A stretch of 64,000 bases of DNA from Clostridium culturomicium (GCF_000821305.1 NZ_CCXK01000017.1:1522827-1586826); one strand, 5' to 3'; shown: positions 16,488-25,932, counted from the stretch's first letter. A program made the numbers and translations. Notes: generated from the sequence alone by a model not told the origin.

Positions 16488-18046
16488 TTATAATTTTACT
16501 AAATGAACTATTTGAGATAATTCTATCTAATAAAATAGCTATAACTATTTCTACAAATAAAATTAGTAGCCCAAATATGGCAATATTAGTTTTTACACTT
16601 ATTATACTTGCTGCAATAGTTATCGAAATAGTATTTACTAAAACCAATGAAAGTATCAGTAATATATTTCTTGATATTGCTGAATATCCAAATAGCTTCT
16701 TGATATAGAGCTTATATTTATTTCTTTCATAGTAGCTAACAACTATGTTATAAGTAATCATCAGGTTTGAAACAGCAATTATTATTATTGTGAAAATTTC
16801 ACTTCTTATCTCATTTTCTAATCTATCTATTCCTAATCCATATTCATTATAAACTGTGTACAGACTTTGTATATTTGCTTCTACACTTTAAGCCTTAATA
16901 ATATTCCCTATATCTGCAAAGGCGTCTAGCTCTTTAGATTTAAAATATACACATCTAGATATATATGAAAAATAAGATGATTCATTAACATTATCTGTAC
17001 CAATTATCGCTATAGGATCATCAATTAGATTTCTATTATCACTCATAATACTTGAATCATAGGTGAAATAACTTTGATTATTGTCTCAATATATTATATT
17101 TACTTCTAAATCTGACTTTTGTATATTATTTAGCTCAATATTTAACTCTCACTATACATGTTATCTACTTCTACTTTTTTAAAGTAAAATAAATCTATGA
17201 ACTCTTCTTTTATTATATCTTCGTATTCTTGAAATTTTTTAGGTACTAATAAGTTTATAGTATTATCATTATGGTCTATTAAATCAAATACCCCCTTTAC
17301 ATTTACATAAATAGGATTAACCTCAAGATAATTTTTATTAATGGTTATATTCTTTCCATATTGACTTATATCCTAATTTTTCCCTTCAGAGTTAATCTCA
17401 TATAAATAGATTCCATCTTCATCAAGTGAAAAATTTGATGTATCAATTAAGAAAGCATCTCTTCCATCTACCGCTGTTTGTAAAATTGGTAATCTTAACA
17501 TTTCTAATTACTTCTTCCTTACTTAAAAATTCTTCCCCGGTATATTTAAGTTGAATATTATAAATATTTTTTGCTTTCTCCCATTCAGATAGATTTTCTA
17601 GTTGTGTTTGTAATATTTTATAATTTAAAACACAACTATTTATAGACAATATAAGAAATATCACACACACAAACTTCAAAGTGAATTACATTATATTATT
17701 AATACCCTAAGATTTTTTCCCCTTTAGAGCTAATACATACTTAGACTTTCTAGTATTTAAACTTACTACTAATGTTGATACAATAATGTTAATTAAAATA
17801 CATATCATTGCAAACATGATAAAATACGCTGATACCCTAATGAACATATTTAACTTAAACGTATAAATAACATACACTGACTATATAATTCTTCTGTAGC
17901 TTAAAGTAATTTTCAAATATTATAACTATACTTGTAGTATCTTTATACAAAATACCATTAGTTTCATTATCTTTTACTATATTGAATACTAATATAGTAA
18001 CTACAAGTAATTCAATTGTGAATAATACATATATTATTTTTTTCAA
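16474..18046 (-). pseudogene. Broken bacteriocin-associated membrane protein (DUF1430-like permease)
   Basis: Several minus-strand pieces line up as one decayed integral membrane protein. The N-terminal span is MKKIIYVLFTIELLVVTILVF (18046 down). A second hydrophobic segment FIMFAMICILINIIVSTLVV lies near 17800. A middle part holds SEWEKAKNIYNIQLKYTGEE and NLLVPKKFQEYEDIIKEEF. The C-terminal part is YNIVVSYYERNKYKLYIKKLFGYS plus two further spans (16474-16761). Multiple stops and frameshifts separate them. The YFER-K-KKLFGYS style motif is typical of permeases beside lactococcin-972-like bacteriocins. No bacteriocin precursor gene was found next to it. Confidence 0.6.
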
Positions 18047-18411
18047 TGCTACTTTTCACCCTATAGTTGGTTTTCTATAGCCCATAAGACCTTTCGTTAA
18101 TTTAATAAAATTATAACACCATCAACTTTCTATAACCACTTACGATACTGTCACAATTCTTCTGTCATATGGCACTTTTGTCATAAATCAAAAAATTTAA
18201 AAGACCAATACTATCTTGTACAAAGTTCAAAGTATTATCCACAACACTTTAATCTTCAAATTAATACACATATTAAAGTGTATTAAAAGCAGATGCCTCT
18301 TTTAAATAATTTCCAAAAACACCTGCCAAGTTTCTAAAAAATGAATTCTTGTCGTCACATAAAAACTCACCTCATATATATGATTATTACCTAGTATAAA
18401 TTAGTATAAAA
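18047..18411. other. Non-coding stretch between decayed ABC genes and the GH3 terminator
   Basis: No open frame of note. One inverted repeat, CACTTTAAT/ATTAAAGTG at roughly 18244-18280, has no T-run. It may hold the old promoter of the decayed membrane protein gene, but nothing clear is visible. Confidence 0.35.
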
Positions 18412-18447
18412 AAAGAGCCCCGCTTCGCAAAGAAGCAAGAACTCTTT
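18412..18447 (-). terminator. Terminator of the GH3 operon
   Basis: AAAGAG/CTCTTT with an inner GCTTC/GAAGC stem forms a long hairpin that runs into seven T residues on the minus strand. It lies downstream of repeat copy E. Confidence 0.75.
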
Positions 18448-18474
18448 CAAACTATCAGTATATCTAATGAAATG

Positions 18475-18626
18475 CCTTCTCATATTCATTCGAAGGAATG
18501 TTCAAAAATTAAGTTCCCATTAGCCAAATCATAGATTTGGAGTGACTTTTTATAGGAAACTCCACCTCACATGCGTTCGGTGGAGTAAGTTCGAGCAACC
18601 AAATCATAGATTTGGTCTCTCACTTA
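18475..18626 (-). repeat. Dispersed hairpin repeat, copy E (two units)
   Basis: On the minus strand it starts TAAGTGAGAGACC, with TAA being the GH3 stop codon. Hairpin 1 is CCAAATC-TAT-GATTTGG. Then CTCGAACTTACTCC leads into a perfect hairpin 2, ACTCCACC/GGTGGAGT, around GAACGCATGTGA. A second unit follows with another CCAAATC-TAT-GATTTGG and a diverged CATTCCTTCGAATGAATATGAG end. It is the best-preserved copy. Confidence 0.8.
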
Positions 18627-20393
18627 TAGTCTAGTATCCCACATACCGCAGAATGCATCCACTGGGTCAACCCCAACGAATTCGCTTTCTCCAGTTAACT
18701 TAGCAACTAGCGCATCTATTGTTACTTCATTTGCATCATATGTGTTAATGTAAGTCTTAGCTTGTGGCACGTCAGCTAAAAGGAATGGACTCTTGAATGA
18801 AACAACGATTGTTGGTATTTCATGTACATACCATGGAATCTCTTTTCCACCTTTAGAGAAGCCCCAACCTACTCTTTCAACAGTCATTCCAGTTCCATTT
18901 ACAGCAGCTGCTGTGATAATAAGGTCATACTTATTCACAAACTCTCCAACTGGACTCTTTCCTAAGAAGTACTTCATAACTGCAAGGTTCTTCTCAGCAC
19001 CCTCTTTTTTAGCTAACTCCTCTAATGGAGAAACATATATCTCAACGTCGAAGCCTTTAGCTCTTAATTTTTCTGCTAACTTATCTGCTGGTGATGGTCC
19101 TTTTGGCATGATAAGATTAAATAATGATCCACCGCTTGATGTTACTCCACCAACTGGTACCACTAATATTCTTTTATGCTTTTCTACGCATAAAGGTAAT
19201 ACATCTTGCTTATTTTTAACTAAAGTTATAGCTTTATCAGCAACTTCTTTAGCTATTTTCTTGTGCTCTTCACATCCAACTACAGATAAACCTTCTACTG
19301 GTGGAACAAGTTCCTCTTTAGCTTTTTTATGTAAGCCAAGTCCTGCTTTAGCTCCTAAAATTCTAGTTAAAGCATCATGAAGTCTTTCATCTGTAATTAC
19401 TCCATTCTTGTATCCATCCATCATGTATCCAAAGTCTTCATCTAAATCATTGAAGAATAAGAACATATCACAACCAGCAGCTATAGCTTGTGGTAATACA
19501 TCTTTACGTCTTAATGCACAAGTCATTCCAACCATGTGAGAAGCATCTGTAACTACAAGACCGTTAAAGCCTAATTTACCTCTTAATAAATCTGTAGTTA
19601 TTTCTTTACATAAAGATGCTGGTAATATTTCTTCATCCTTTATTGTTGGATTAAAGTGTTTTGTGTATGCTGGGAATAAGAAGTGTCCTATCATAACACT
19701 TTGAATTCCTTCTTCTATAAGACCTTTATATATTATACCGTAAGATTTATCCCACTCTTCACATCCAAGACTCATTACAGCATTAGAAATGTGGTGGTCT
19801 CTTTCATCAATTCCATCTCCTGGGAAATGCTTCATTGCACAAATCATGTTACTTTCACTAACACCTTTGAAATATCCTAAAGCATTAGCTAATACCTTTT
19901 CAGCTTCATTAGAGAAACATCTAGAAGATATTATTGGGTTTCTCCAGTTTAAGTTTATATCAACAAGTGGGGCAAATGTCCAGTTACTTCCTGTAGCAGC
20001 TCCCTCTATTCCACTGATTCTTCCCATTTCATAAGCATATTTAGGATCATTAGTAGCTCCAATTTTAACTGGAAGACCAACTTCTGTTCCCCCACCACAT
20101 GCTCCATTTCCACCACCTTCAAGGTTTGAAGCTATAAATAGTGGAATTTTGCTGTTTGTTTGAAGAATAACATTTTGCTGATGTATTTCAGCTGCTGAAC
20201 CTGGGTTGTATCTTGCAGCACCAATGTGGTAGTTGTTAACTACATCTTTAAGATATTCTTCATCTCTTGTTATTCCTAAGTTTACAAATAGTTGTCCAAT
20301 TTTTTCTTCAATTGTCATGCTAGCAATTGTTTCTTCTACCCATTTAATTGCCTCATCGTCAAGGTTAAATGGTTTTGCTTTTAAGTTTACCAT
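18624..20393 (-). CDS. GH3 glycosidase, probable cytoplasmic beta-N-acetylhexosaminidase
   Basis: A 589-residue glycoside hydrolase family 3 protein: a TIM-barrel domain (about 1-345) and a C-terminal alpha/beta domain. The nucleophile is D283 in VVTDASHM. KHFPGDG and a D199-H200 pair in DERDHH match the NagZ-type loop in which an Asp-His dyad acts as general acid/base, so GlcNAc release is more likely than glucose release. It has no signal peptide, so it acts on imported sugars. The ATG at 20393 sits behind GGAGG. It is last in the AraC-HAD-GH3 operon, complementing the phosphorylase locus. Confidence 0.82.
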   Translation of the reverse strand: MVNLKAKPFNLDDEAIKWVEETIASMTIEEKIGQLFVNLGITRDEEYLKDVVNNYHIGAARYNPGSAAEIHQQNVILQTNSKIPLFIASNLEGGGNGACGGGTEVGLPVKIGATNDPKYAYEMGRISGIEGAATGSNWTFAPLVDINLNWRNPIISSRCFSNEAEKVLANALGYFKGVSESNMICAMKHFPGDGIDERDHHISNAVMSLGCEEWDKSYGIIYKGLIEEGIQSVMIGHFLFPAYTKHFNPTIKDEEILPASLCKEITTDLLRGKLGFNGLVVTDASHMVGMTCALRRKDVLPQAIAAGCDMFLFFNDLDEDFGYMMDGYKNGVITDERLHDALTRILGAKAGLGLHKKAKEELVPPVEGLSVVGCEEHKKIAKEVADKAITLVKNKQDVLPLCVEKHKRILVVPVGGVTSSGGSLFNLIMPKGPSPADKLAEKLRAKGFDVEIYVSPLEELAKKEGAEKNLAVMKYFLGKSPVGEFVNKYDLIITAAAVNGTGMTVERVGWGFSKGGKEIPWYVHEIPTIVVSFKSPFLLADVPQAKTYINTYDANEVTIDALVAKLTGESEFVGVDPVDAFCGMWDTRL

Positions 20394-20426
20394 AATTCTT
20401 TCCTCCAAAATTCCGTTAATTTTTAA

Positions 20427-21257
20427 CTATCTATCAAGAACTGAATAGTATTCTTCTATCCAGGCATCTTGCAACTCTTTGGTAAGCTTCCCCTCAACTA
20501 AAGCTGGTAATACTTCATCCTTGAATCTTTTCCAGCTCTGTGCTTCTTTCCCAACAATAATAGGGTAACACCAAACACCATTGTCCTCTGCAGCTTTTAT
20601 ATCTCCAGGAGCATCACCTATCATAACTACCTTATCTTTGTCATAACCTTTTTCTAATAAACCATTTATGCAGAAGGCTTTGCTTCCTTCCTCTTGTGAA
20701 AGCAGTCCATGTACAAAACCTGTGAAGTTATGCTTCTCCCACTCGTGTTCTAAAGCCATCTTATTGGCACTGCTTACTGCTGCTATATCCGCAACTTTAG
20801 ATGCCTCTTTTAAAGCTTCATAAGCATTTTCAAAAGGATAACCACCTTCAGTTAATTTTTTAATTTCCTTATTTGTATCTTCACTCCACTGCAGTACAGT
20901 TCTCATGCAAGGGTTATCATTAGTTTTTAATAATTCTTCGATAGCTCTATTTGAAAGCTCAGGACTATTATTGCAGAAGTCTTCAAAAACTTCTAGGCCT
21001 TCAACTTCAACCTTTAAGGCCTTAAGTGTTAATAAACAAGCTTTAAATCTATTTATTCCTCTTGTCCTTGAAAATAAGTTAACCTTTAACCAAGTCTCAT
21101 AAGCTTCTGTACATCTATGGTTTAAGTCAAAACTTTCAATGAAGCATGGTGCAAAACACTTCTCATGCTTTGCATCCATAACATCCATAACACAGCCATC
21201 ACTATCTGCACATACTAAAAATTCTTTTTCTTTTTTTAATTCAGATAATATACTCAT
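20427..21257 (-). CDS. HAD-superfamily phosphatase
   Basis: A 276-residue haloacid dehalogenase-like hydrolase. Motif I is CADSDGCVMD (DxDG type), motif II is the serine in AAVSSANK, and motif IV is MIGDAPGD. A helical cap lies between motifs I and II. The substrate is unknown. Its place between an AraC regulator and a GH3 enzyme suggests removal of phosphate from a sugar phosphate or phosphorylated intermediate, but this is inference. It starts 61 bases after the AraC gene and ends 33 bases before GH3, so the three are one operon. Confidence 0.8.
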   Translation of the reverse strand: MSILSELKKEKEFLVCADSDGCVMDVMDAKHEKCFAPCFIESFDLNHRCTEAYETWLKVNLFSRTRGINRFKACLLTLKALKVEVEGLEVFEDFCNNSPELSNRAIEELLKTNDNPCMRTVLQWSEDTNKEIKKLTEGGYPFENAYEALKEASKVADIAAVSSANKMALEHEWEKHNFTGFVHGLLSQEEGSKAFCINGLLEKGYDKDKVVMIGDAPGDIKAAEDNGVWCYPIIVGKEAQSWKRFKDEVLPALVEGKLTKELQDAWIEEYYSVLDR

Positions 21258-21318
21258 TATTCATCCCTCTTCGTTTAATTTATTTGTTAATTCTTGTGAT
21301 TACCTTCTTCCAGGCATT

Positions 21319-22212
21319 TTAACGATCATTATTTTTTTTGATTTCGCTTACAAATTCCTTAGGACTTATACCATATTCAGATTTAAAAGCCCTGTAAAAG
21401 TTTGCATAATCGCCAAATCCACACTTTTGATATACATCTGTTGGAGACATATCTTCATATAACATCTGTTTTGCTATTAAAAGTCTTTTTTGAATTATAT
21501 ACCTATATATACTAGTACCAACTACACGGTTAAATTCATGACTTAAATGATATTTACTCATAAAGAATTTTGCAGCTAGTGCTTCTAAAGATATCTTTTC
21601 TTGATAATGAGTATTAATGTAATTTACTACTTCACTAGCTAATGCACTACCCTTGTCCTGAGGTTTATACATATGAGGTGTTTCCCTCATTAGTCTGTTT
21701 ATTTCCACAAGAAGCTGTCCCAAAAAGCAGCTTTTTAAAAATTCACTACCATATAAATCATTTTCATTTTCAAAAATCATTAATTTAAGAAGTTTTAAAA
21801 TATTATTTTGACGTTGTGTTCCAACCCTTAATAAATTTGATCTCTTATGATCGCTTGAATCAAAGCATTCTGTCAAATCTTCCCTTTGTGTTTTAAACCT
21901 TTCCATACAGCTTTTTCTTACCCATAGAACAATTCTCTCATAAGGAGCATCTCCTGGGCCAAACTTTGGTTGATGTAGTTCTTTAGGATTGATTAATAAA
22001 ACATCTCCTGGAAGGAGTACATACTGCTTACTTTCAATACTAAAGGTAACATCTCCTGAAATAAAAAAGTATATTTCATAAAAATCATGGTGATGCAAGT
22101 CTACATTAAATTCTTCCCCATCTATATCTTTATAATGTTTATAATGATATATTTCAAAGTCATTAGCAGTCATAAGCTGACTATGATTAAACTTTTGATA
22201 TTTTTCATCCAT
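21319..22212 (-). CDS. AraC-family sugar-responsive transcription regulator
   Basis: A 297-residue regulator. The N-terminal cupin (about 1-150) has HHHDFYEIYFFISG and LLPGDVLLINPKELHQP, the usual sugar-binding barrel. The C-terminal 100 residues hold two helix-turn-helix motifs (LEALAAKFFMSKYHLSHEFN and PTDVYQKCGFGDYANFYRAF). It heads the AraC-HAD-GH3 operon and is divergent from the four-gene oxidoreductase operon at 22790. The intergenic region holds direct repeats with a two-turn period, a likely target of this protein. Confidence 0.9.
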   Translation of the reverse strand: MDEKYQKFNHSQLMTANDFEIYHYKHYKDIDGEEFNVDLHHHDFYEIYFFISGDVTFSIESKQYVLLPGDVLLINPKELHQPKFGPGDAPYERIVLWVRKSCMERFKTQREDLTECFDSSDHKRSNLLRVGTQRQNNILKLLKLMIFENENDLYGSEFLKSCFLGQLLVEINRLMRETPHMYKPQDKGSALASEVVNYINTHYQEKISLEALAAKFFMSKYHLSHEFNRVVGTSIYRYIIQKRLLIAKQMLYEDMSPTDVYQKCGFGDYANFYRAFKSEYGISPKEFVSEIKKNNDR

Positions 22213-22246
22213 AATAATTACCTTCCTCTGTGTAATAATTATTGAA

Positions 22247-22395
22247 ACCTAAGTGTCACTTCAGAAATATTACTCCAAATCTTTCCCCATTAGCACAGGT
22301 GATTTGATAAGCAAAACTTCCACAAAGTAATCCTTGAATTTAAAAGTGTAACTTACCCCTTCAACTCAAAGGAGAATTAGTTTCCTTGATGCTAA
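22247..22395 (+). repeat. Dispersed hairpin repeat, copy F (degenerate)
   Basis: The segment contains TAAGTGTCACTTC, ACTCCAAATCTTT, GTGTAACTTACCCCTTCAACTC and GGAGAATTAGTTTCCTT in family order, with the stems largely eroded. It lies directly upstream of the AraC gene. Confidence 0.45.
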
Positions 22396-22573
22396 AATTT
22401 GTTTTGTAAGATTAGTATTAATTTATAATTACAATGTAGAATAATGTTAACTTTTCCTCAAAACCAACTTTCGTCTTTATCCGCTTAATTTTTAAACAAT
22501 TGCAGAAATTCTGAAGAAACTTCATGTTATATATGCCCTATTCCACATTTTCTAATTAAAGAATATAACAACA

Positions 22574-22635
22574 TTGACAATGTGTCAAAACTTTCAGAAA
22601 CTGTCGCAATATTTGCAATGTTTTTTCGCAATATT
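22574..22635. promoter_or_regulatory. Putative operator in the AraC/oxidoreductase divergent region
   Basis: TTGACA-ATG-TGTCAA (22574-22588) is a perfect inverted repeat. It is followed by CGCAATATT at 22605-22613 and again at 22627-22635, a direct repeat with a 22-bp period, with TTGCAATG between. Two direct half-sites about two helical turns apart is the usual AraC-family operator layout, and an AraC gene lies immediately beside it. Confidence 0.5.
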
Positions 22636-22789
22636 AACATATAAATATGCTATTTGAATATGATATCATCGAAATATAGCAAAGTTTCATAAATATTTTT
22701 CAATTGTTGGACAATGAAATCACAATGAAAATGTTTAAATACATTGCTAAAATTTACAAAAGCTATATAAAAATGAGGTGATTTAGATA

Positions 22790-23662
22790 ATGAATAAAAT
22801 TATTATCTCAGGCTTTAGTGACGAAATTGATAAGTGTTTCGATACTCAATTAAAAACAGCTACTACTTTAGGTATGGATCATATCTGCTTAAGAAGTGCT
22901 GACGGTAAAGGTATCGCTGAATATACACTTGAAGAATTCAAAAGTTCACTTATGCCTCAATTGGACAAGTACAACGTAAAAGTATCAAGTCTTGGAAGCC
23001 CAATTGGTAAAGTAAAAATTGACGACGAAGAAGGATTCAAAAAACAATTAGAGCAACTTCACACACTTTGTCAAATAGCAAAGGAAGTTAATTGTAAATA
23101 TATAAGAGTATTCAGCTTTTATATTCCAGAGGGTGATGACTTCACAAAATACACATCTGAAGTTATCAGAAAATTAACTCAGTTCGTTGATATTGCTGCT
23201 CAATATGAAATCGTTCTTATTCATGAAAATGAAAAAGATATATATGGTGACATAAAAGAAAGATGCTTAGAAATATTATCTACTATTAACAGTCCTTATT
23301 TCAAAGCTGCTTTCGACTTCGCTAACTTTGTACAATGCGGTGAAGACACAAAGGCATGTTACGATCTTCTTAAAGATTTCGTAGCTTACATCCACATAAA
23401 GGATGCTGTTTCATCAGATAACGATAACGTTCCTTGTGGTACTGGTGAAGGTAAAATTGCTGAAATATTAAGACAAGCTATTAAGGAAGATGATTATGAA
23501 GGTTTCTTAACTTTAGAACCACACCTAGTAATATTTGATTCTCTGAAAGATCTTGAAATAAAAGATACTAGTGAAATCATTAAGGAAGCTAAAGCTAAAG
23601 ATGGTGCTGACGGATATAGAATCCAATATGAGGCACTTACAAATATATTAAACAATATATAA
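22790..23662 (+). CDS. Sugar phosphate isomerase/epimerase-like TIM-barrel protein
   Basis: A 290-residue xylose-isomerase-like TIM barrel (AP endonuclease 2 fold). Likely metal ligands are spread as in the family: E in IHENEKD (about residue 146), D in AAFDFAN, H in YIHIKDA, E in LTLEPH. It begins an operon of four plus-strand genes with gaps of about 13-35 bases. The partners are two Gfo/Idh/MocA dehydrogenases and another TIM barrel, so an epimerase, isomerase or lyase step on an oxidised sugar is likely. The exact substrate cannot be read from sequence. Confidence 0.75.
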   Translation: MNKIIISGFSDEIDKCFDTQLKTATTLGMDHICLRSADGKGIAEYTLEEFKSSLMPQLDKYNVKVSSLGSPIGKVKIDDEEGFKKQLEQLHTLCQIAKEVNCKYIRVFSFYIPEGDDFTKYTSEVIRKLTQFVDIAAQYEIVLIHENEKDIYGDIKERCLEILSTINSPYFKAAFDFANFVQCGEDTKACYDLLKDFVAYIHIKDAVSSDNDNVPCGTGEGKIAEILRQAIKEDDYEGFLTLEPHLVIFDSLKDLEIKDTSEIIKEAKAKDGADGYRIQYEALTNILNNI

Positions 23663-23689
23663 ATAGGGATTTTGAAAGGAGAAATTATC

Positions 23690-24886
23690 ATGAAAAAAAT
23701 TAAATTAGGTATCATTGGTGTTGGTGCTCAAGGTGGCGCTTACGCAGGGTTTATAACAGGAAAAGGCGGCTTCCCAGGAATGCCAGCTCCAAGACAACCA
23801 GAATACGTAGAGCTAGGTGCAATCTGTGATACAGACCCAGCTAAAAAAGCTATGTGCGAAGAAAAATATCCTGAGATTCCTTTCTTCACAGACTACAAAG
23901 AAATGATAGCTTCTGGAAAAGTTGACTCTATCGTTACTTGTGTACCTCACTATTTACACCACGAAATGGCTATATATGCTATGGAGCACGGAATCAACGT
24001 TCTTGGCGAAAAGCCAGCTGGAGTTAGAGCTAAAGACGTTAGATTAATGAACGAGTGTGCAGCTGCTCACCCAGAAGTAACTTTCGGAATTATGTTCAAC
24101 CAAAGAACAAACAAATTATACCAACAAATTAAAGCTTTAATAGCTTCAGGAGAACTTGGAGAAATCAGAAGAACTAACTGGATCATCAACTCTTGGTGGA
24201 GACCAGACAGCTACTATCAACAATCTGATTGGAGAGCAACTTGGGGCGGCGAAGGCGGCGGAGTTCTAGTTAACCAAGCTCCACACCAATTAGACTTATG
24301 GTTATGGATGTGCGGACTTCCATCAAAAGTTTACGCTAAAATAATAAACGGAGCTCACAGAGATATAAACGTTGATAACGATGTAACAGTTGTTGTTGAG
24401 TATCCAAACGGAGCTACAGGTTCATTCGTTACTTGTACTCACGACCCAGTAGGAACAGACAGACTTGAAATAGACCTAGACGGTGGAAAAATCGTAGTTG
24501 AAGACAGTAAGAAAGCTACAGTTTACAGATTCAAAAACAACGAAGCTCACTTAAATGCAAACATGAGCATGATGGATCTTATGAAGCTTACTATGGGTAA
24601 CTCATCTGGTGGAGACGGACTTTATACTGTTGAAACTTTCGAAAACACAGATGGATGGGGCTTCCAACACACAACAGTTATGGACAACTTTGCTCAAAAC
24701 ATATTAGAAGGAACTCCTCTTCTTGCACCTGGTTCTGAAGGAATCAACGGAGTTAACCTTGCAAATGCTATTCACTTATCAGCTTGGACTGGAAGAGAAG
24801 TTTCATTCCCAGTATGCGAAGAAGAATACAATGCAGAATTAAATAAGAGAATTGAAGAAGAAGGAAAATTCCCAGTAAGAGCATAA
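23690..24886 (+). CDS. Gfo/Idh/MocA-family NAD(P)-dependent sugar dehydrogenase (first copy)
   Basis: A 398-residue oxidoreductase. The N-terminal Rossmann fold begins LGIIGVGAQGGAYAG, the EKP cofactor motif is LGEKPAGVRAKD, and the substrate-site motif GGGVLVNQAPHQLDLW carries the likely catalytic His and Asp. ATG 23690 follows AAAGGAG. Family members oxidise or reduce a ring hydroxyl, often at C3. Codon use is shifted to C-ending codons (AAC, GAC, TTC, CAC) compared with the neighbours, suggesting strong expression. No signal peptide, so it is cytoplasmic. Confidence 0.88.
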   Translation: MKKIKLGIIGVGAQGGAYAGFITGKGGFPGMPAPRQPEYVELGAICDTDPAKKAMCEEKYPEIPFFTDYKEMIASGKVDSIVTCVPHYLHHEMAIYAMEHGINVLGEKPAGVRAKDVRLMNECAAAHPEVTFGIMFNQRTNKLYQQIKALIASGELGEIRRTNWIINSWWRPDSYYQQSDWRATWGGEGGGVLVNQAPHQLDLWLWMCGLPSKVYAKIINGAHRDINVDNDVTVVVEYPNGATGSFVTCTHDPVGTDRLEIDLDGGKIVVEDSKKATVYRFKNNEAHLNANMSMMDLMKLTMGNSSGGDGLYTVETFENTDGWGFQHTTVMDNFAQNILEGTPLLAPGSEGINGVNLANAIHLSAWTGREVSFPVCEEEYNAELNKRIEEEGKFPVRA

Positions 24887-24920
24887 TTACAACTCTTATT
24901 AAGGGTTAAGGAGACAGGTT

Positions 24921-25919
24921 ATGAAAAGAGCGGCAGTTATTGGTCTTGGTGATATTTCTATGGTTCACATCCCTGCATTACTTGCTCATCCTGAAATCGA
25001 GCTAGTTGCAGTATGCGATGTGGTTAAAGAAAACAGAAGTTGGGTGCCTGAAGAGATCCCATTCTATACAGATTATGTTGAAATGGTTAAGGCAGAAAAA
25101 CCAGACTGTGTGCATATTTGCCTACCACATTATCTTCATTATCCTGTTGCAAAGGAGCTTGCATCACTTGGTGTAGATATATTTTGCGAAAAGCCTCTAG
25201 CTTTAAATACAGAGGAGGCTTTCGCCTTTGCAAAGTTAGAAGAAGAATACAATGTTAAAATATGCATTTCTCTACAAAACAGAAGAAATGAAACCGTTGA
25301 GACCCTAAAGGAAATCATTGATAGTAAAAAATATGGAAATGTAGTAGGAATTAAGGGCCATGTATTCTGGTACCGCCCAAAATCTTACTATGATATAAAA
25401 CCATGGAGAGGTAAACTCTCTACTGCTGGTGGAGGCTGCATGATAAACCAAAGTGTTCATACTCTTGATTTAATGCAGTACCTAACTGGAGACAAGGTTA
25501 AATCTATTAAGGGATCAGTTTCTCAAATCTTAGATTACGGCATTGAAGTTGAAGATACAGCTAGTGCACGTCTATACTTTGAGAACGGTGCAGTAGGTAT
25601 GTTCTTTGCTACTGTTGCAAACTACGAAAACCACAGTGTAGAGCTTCATGTTAAGTGTGAAAATAAAGAGTTTTTAATTAGAAATAGTATTTTATATCGT
25701 ATAGAAGAAGATGGACTTGTTCAAATCATTGAAGATGCCCGTCTGCCTGGAACTAAGTTCTATTATGGTGCTTCTCACTCTAAACTTATAGCTGAATTTT
25801 ATGAAGTTTTAGAAGGCAGAAGTACAACTTACATCCACCCTGCTGATGCAGTTATGTCAATAAGACTTATTGACTCTATTGTACAAAGTAGCAAAACAAA
25901 TAAAGAGATTGAATTATAA
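24921..25919 (+). CDS. Gfo/Idh/MocA-family NAD(P)-dependent sugar dehydrogenase (second copy)
   Basis: A 332-residue oxidoreductase with the nucleotide-binding start AAVIGLGDISMVHIPAL, EKP motif FCEKPLALNTEEA and active-site motif AGGGCMINQSVHTLDLMQYL. It is clearly diverged from the 398-residue neighbour and shorter, so the two probably act on different substrates or in opposite directions. It has ordinary A/T-ending codons, unlike its neighbours. It ends 13 bases before the next gene. A dehydrogenase-epimerase-dehydrogenase series like E. coli YcjS-YcjR-YcjQ is a reasonable model. Confidence 0.87.
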   Translation: MKRAAVIGLGDISMVHIPALLAHPEIELVAVCDVVKENRSWVPEEIPFYTDYVEMVKAEKPDCVHICLPHYLHYPVAKELASLGVDIFCEKPLALNTEEAFAFAKLEEEYNVKICISLQNRRNETVETLKEIIDSKKYGNVVGIKGHVFWYRPKSYYDIKPWRGKLSTAGGGCMINQSVHTLDLMQYLTGDKVKSIKGSVSQILDYGIEVEDTASARLYFENGAVGMFFATVANYENHSVELHVKCENKEFLIRNSILYRIEEDGLVQIIEDARLPGTKFYYGASHSKLIAEFYEVLEGRSTTYIHPADAVMSIRLIDSIVQSSKTNKEIEL

Positions 25920-25932
25920 GGAGATGACTACC

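Noticed and set aside
18793..19380. 195-residue plus-strand frame inside the GH3 gene
   Set aside because: It is antisense to a well-supported glycosidase with catalytic motifs; composition and lack of a ribosome site mark it as a shadow.
387..22395. Regularly recurring hairpins considered as a CRISPR array
   Set aside because: Copies are dispersed between genes kilobases apart, differ in length and have no uniform spacers or cas genes.
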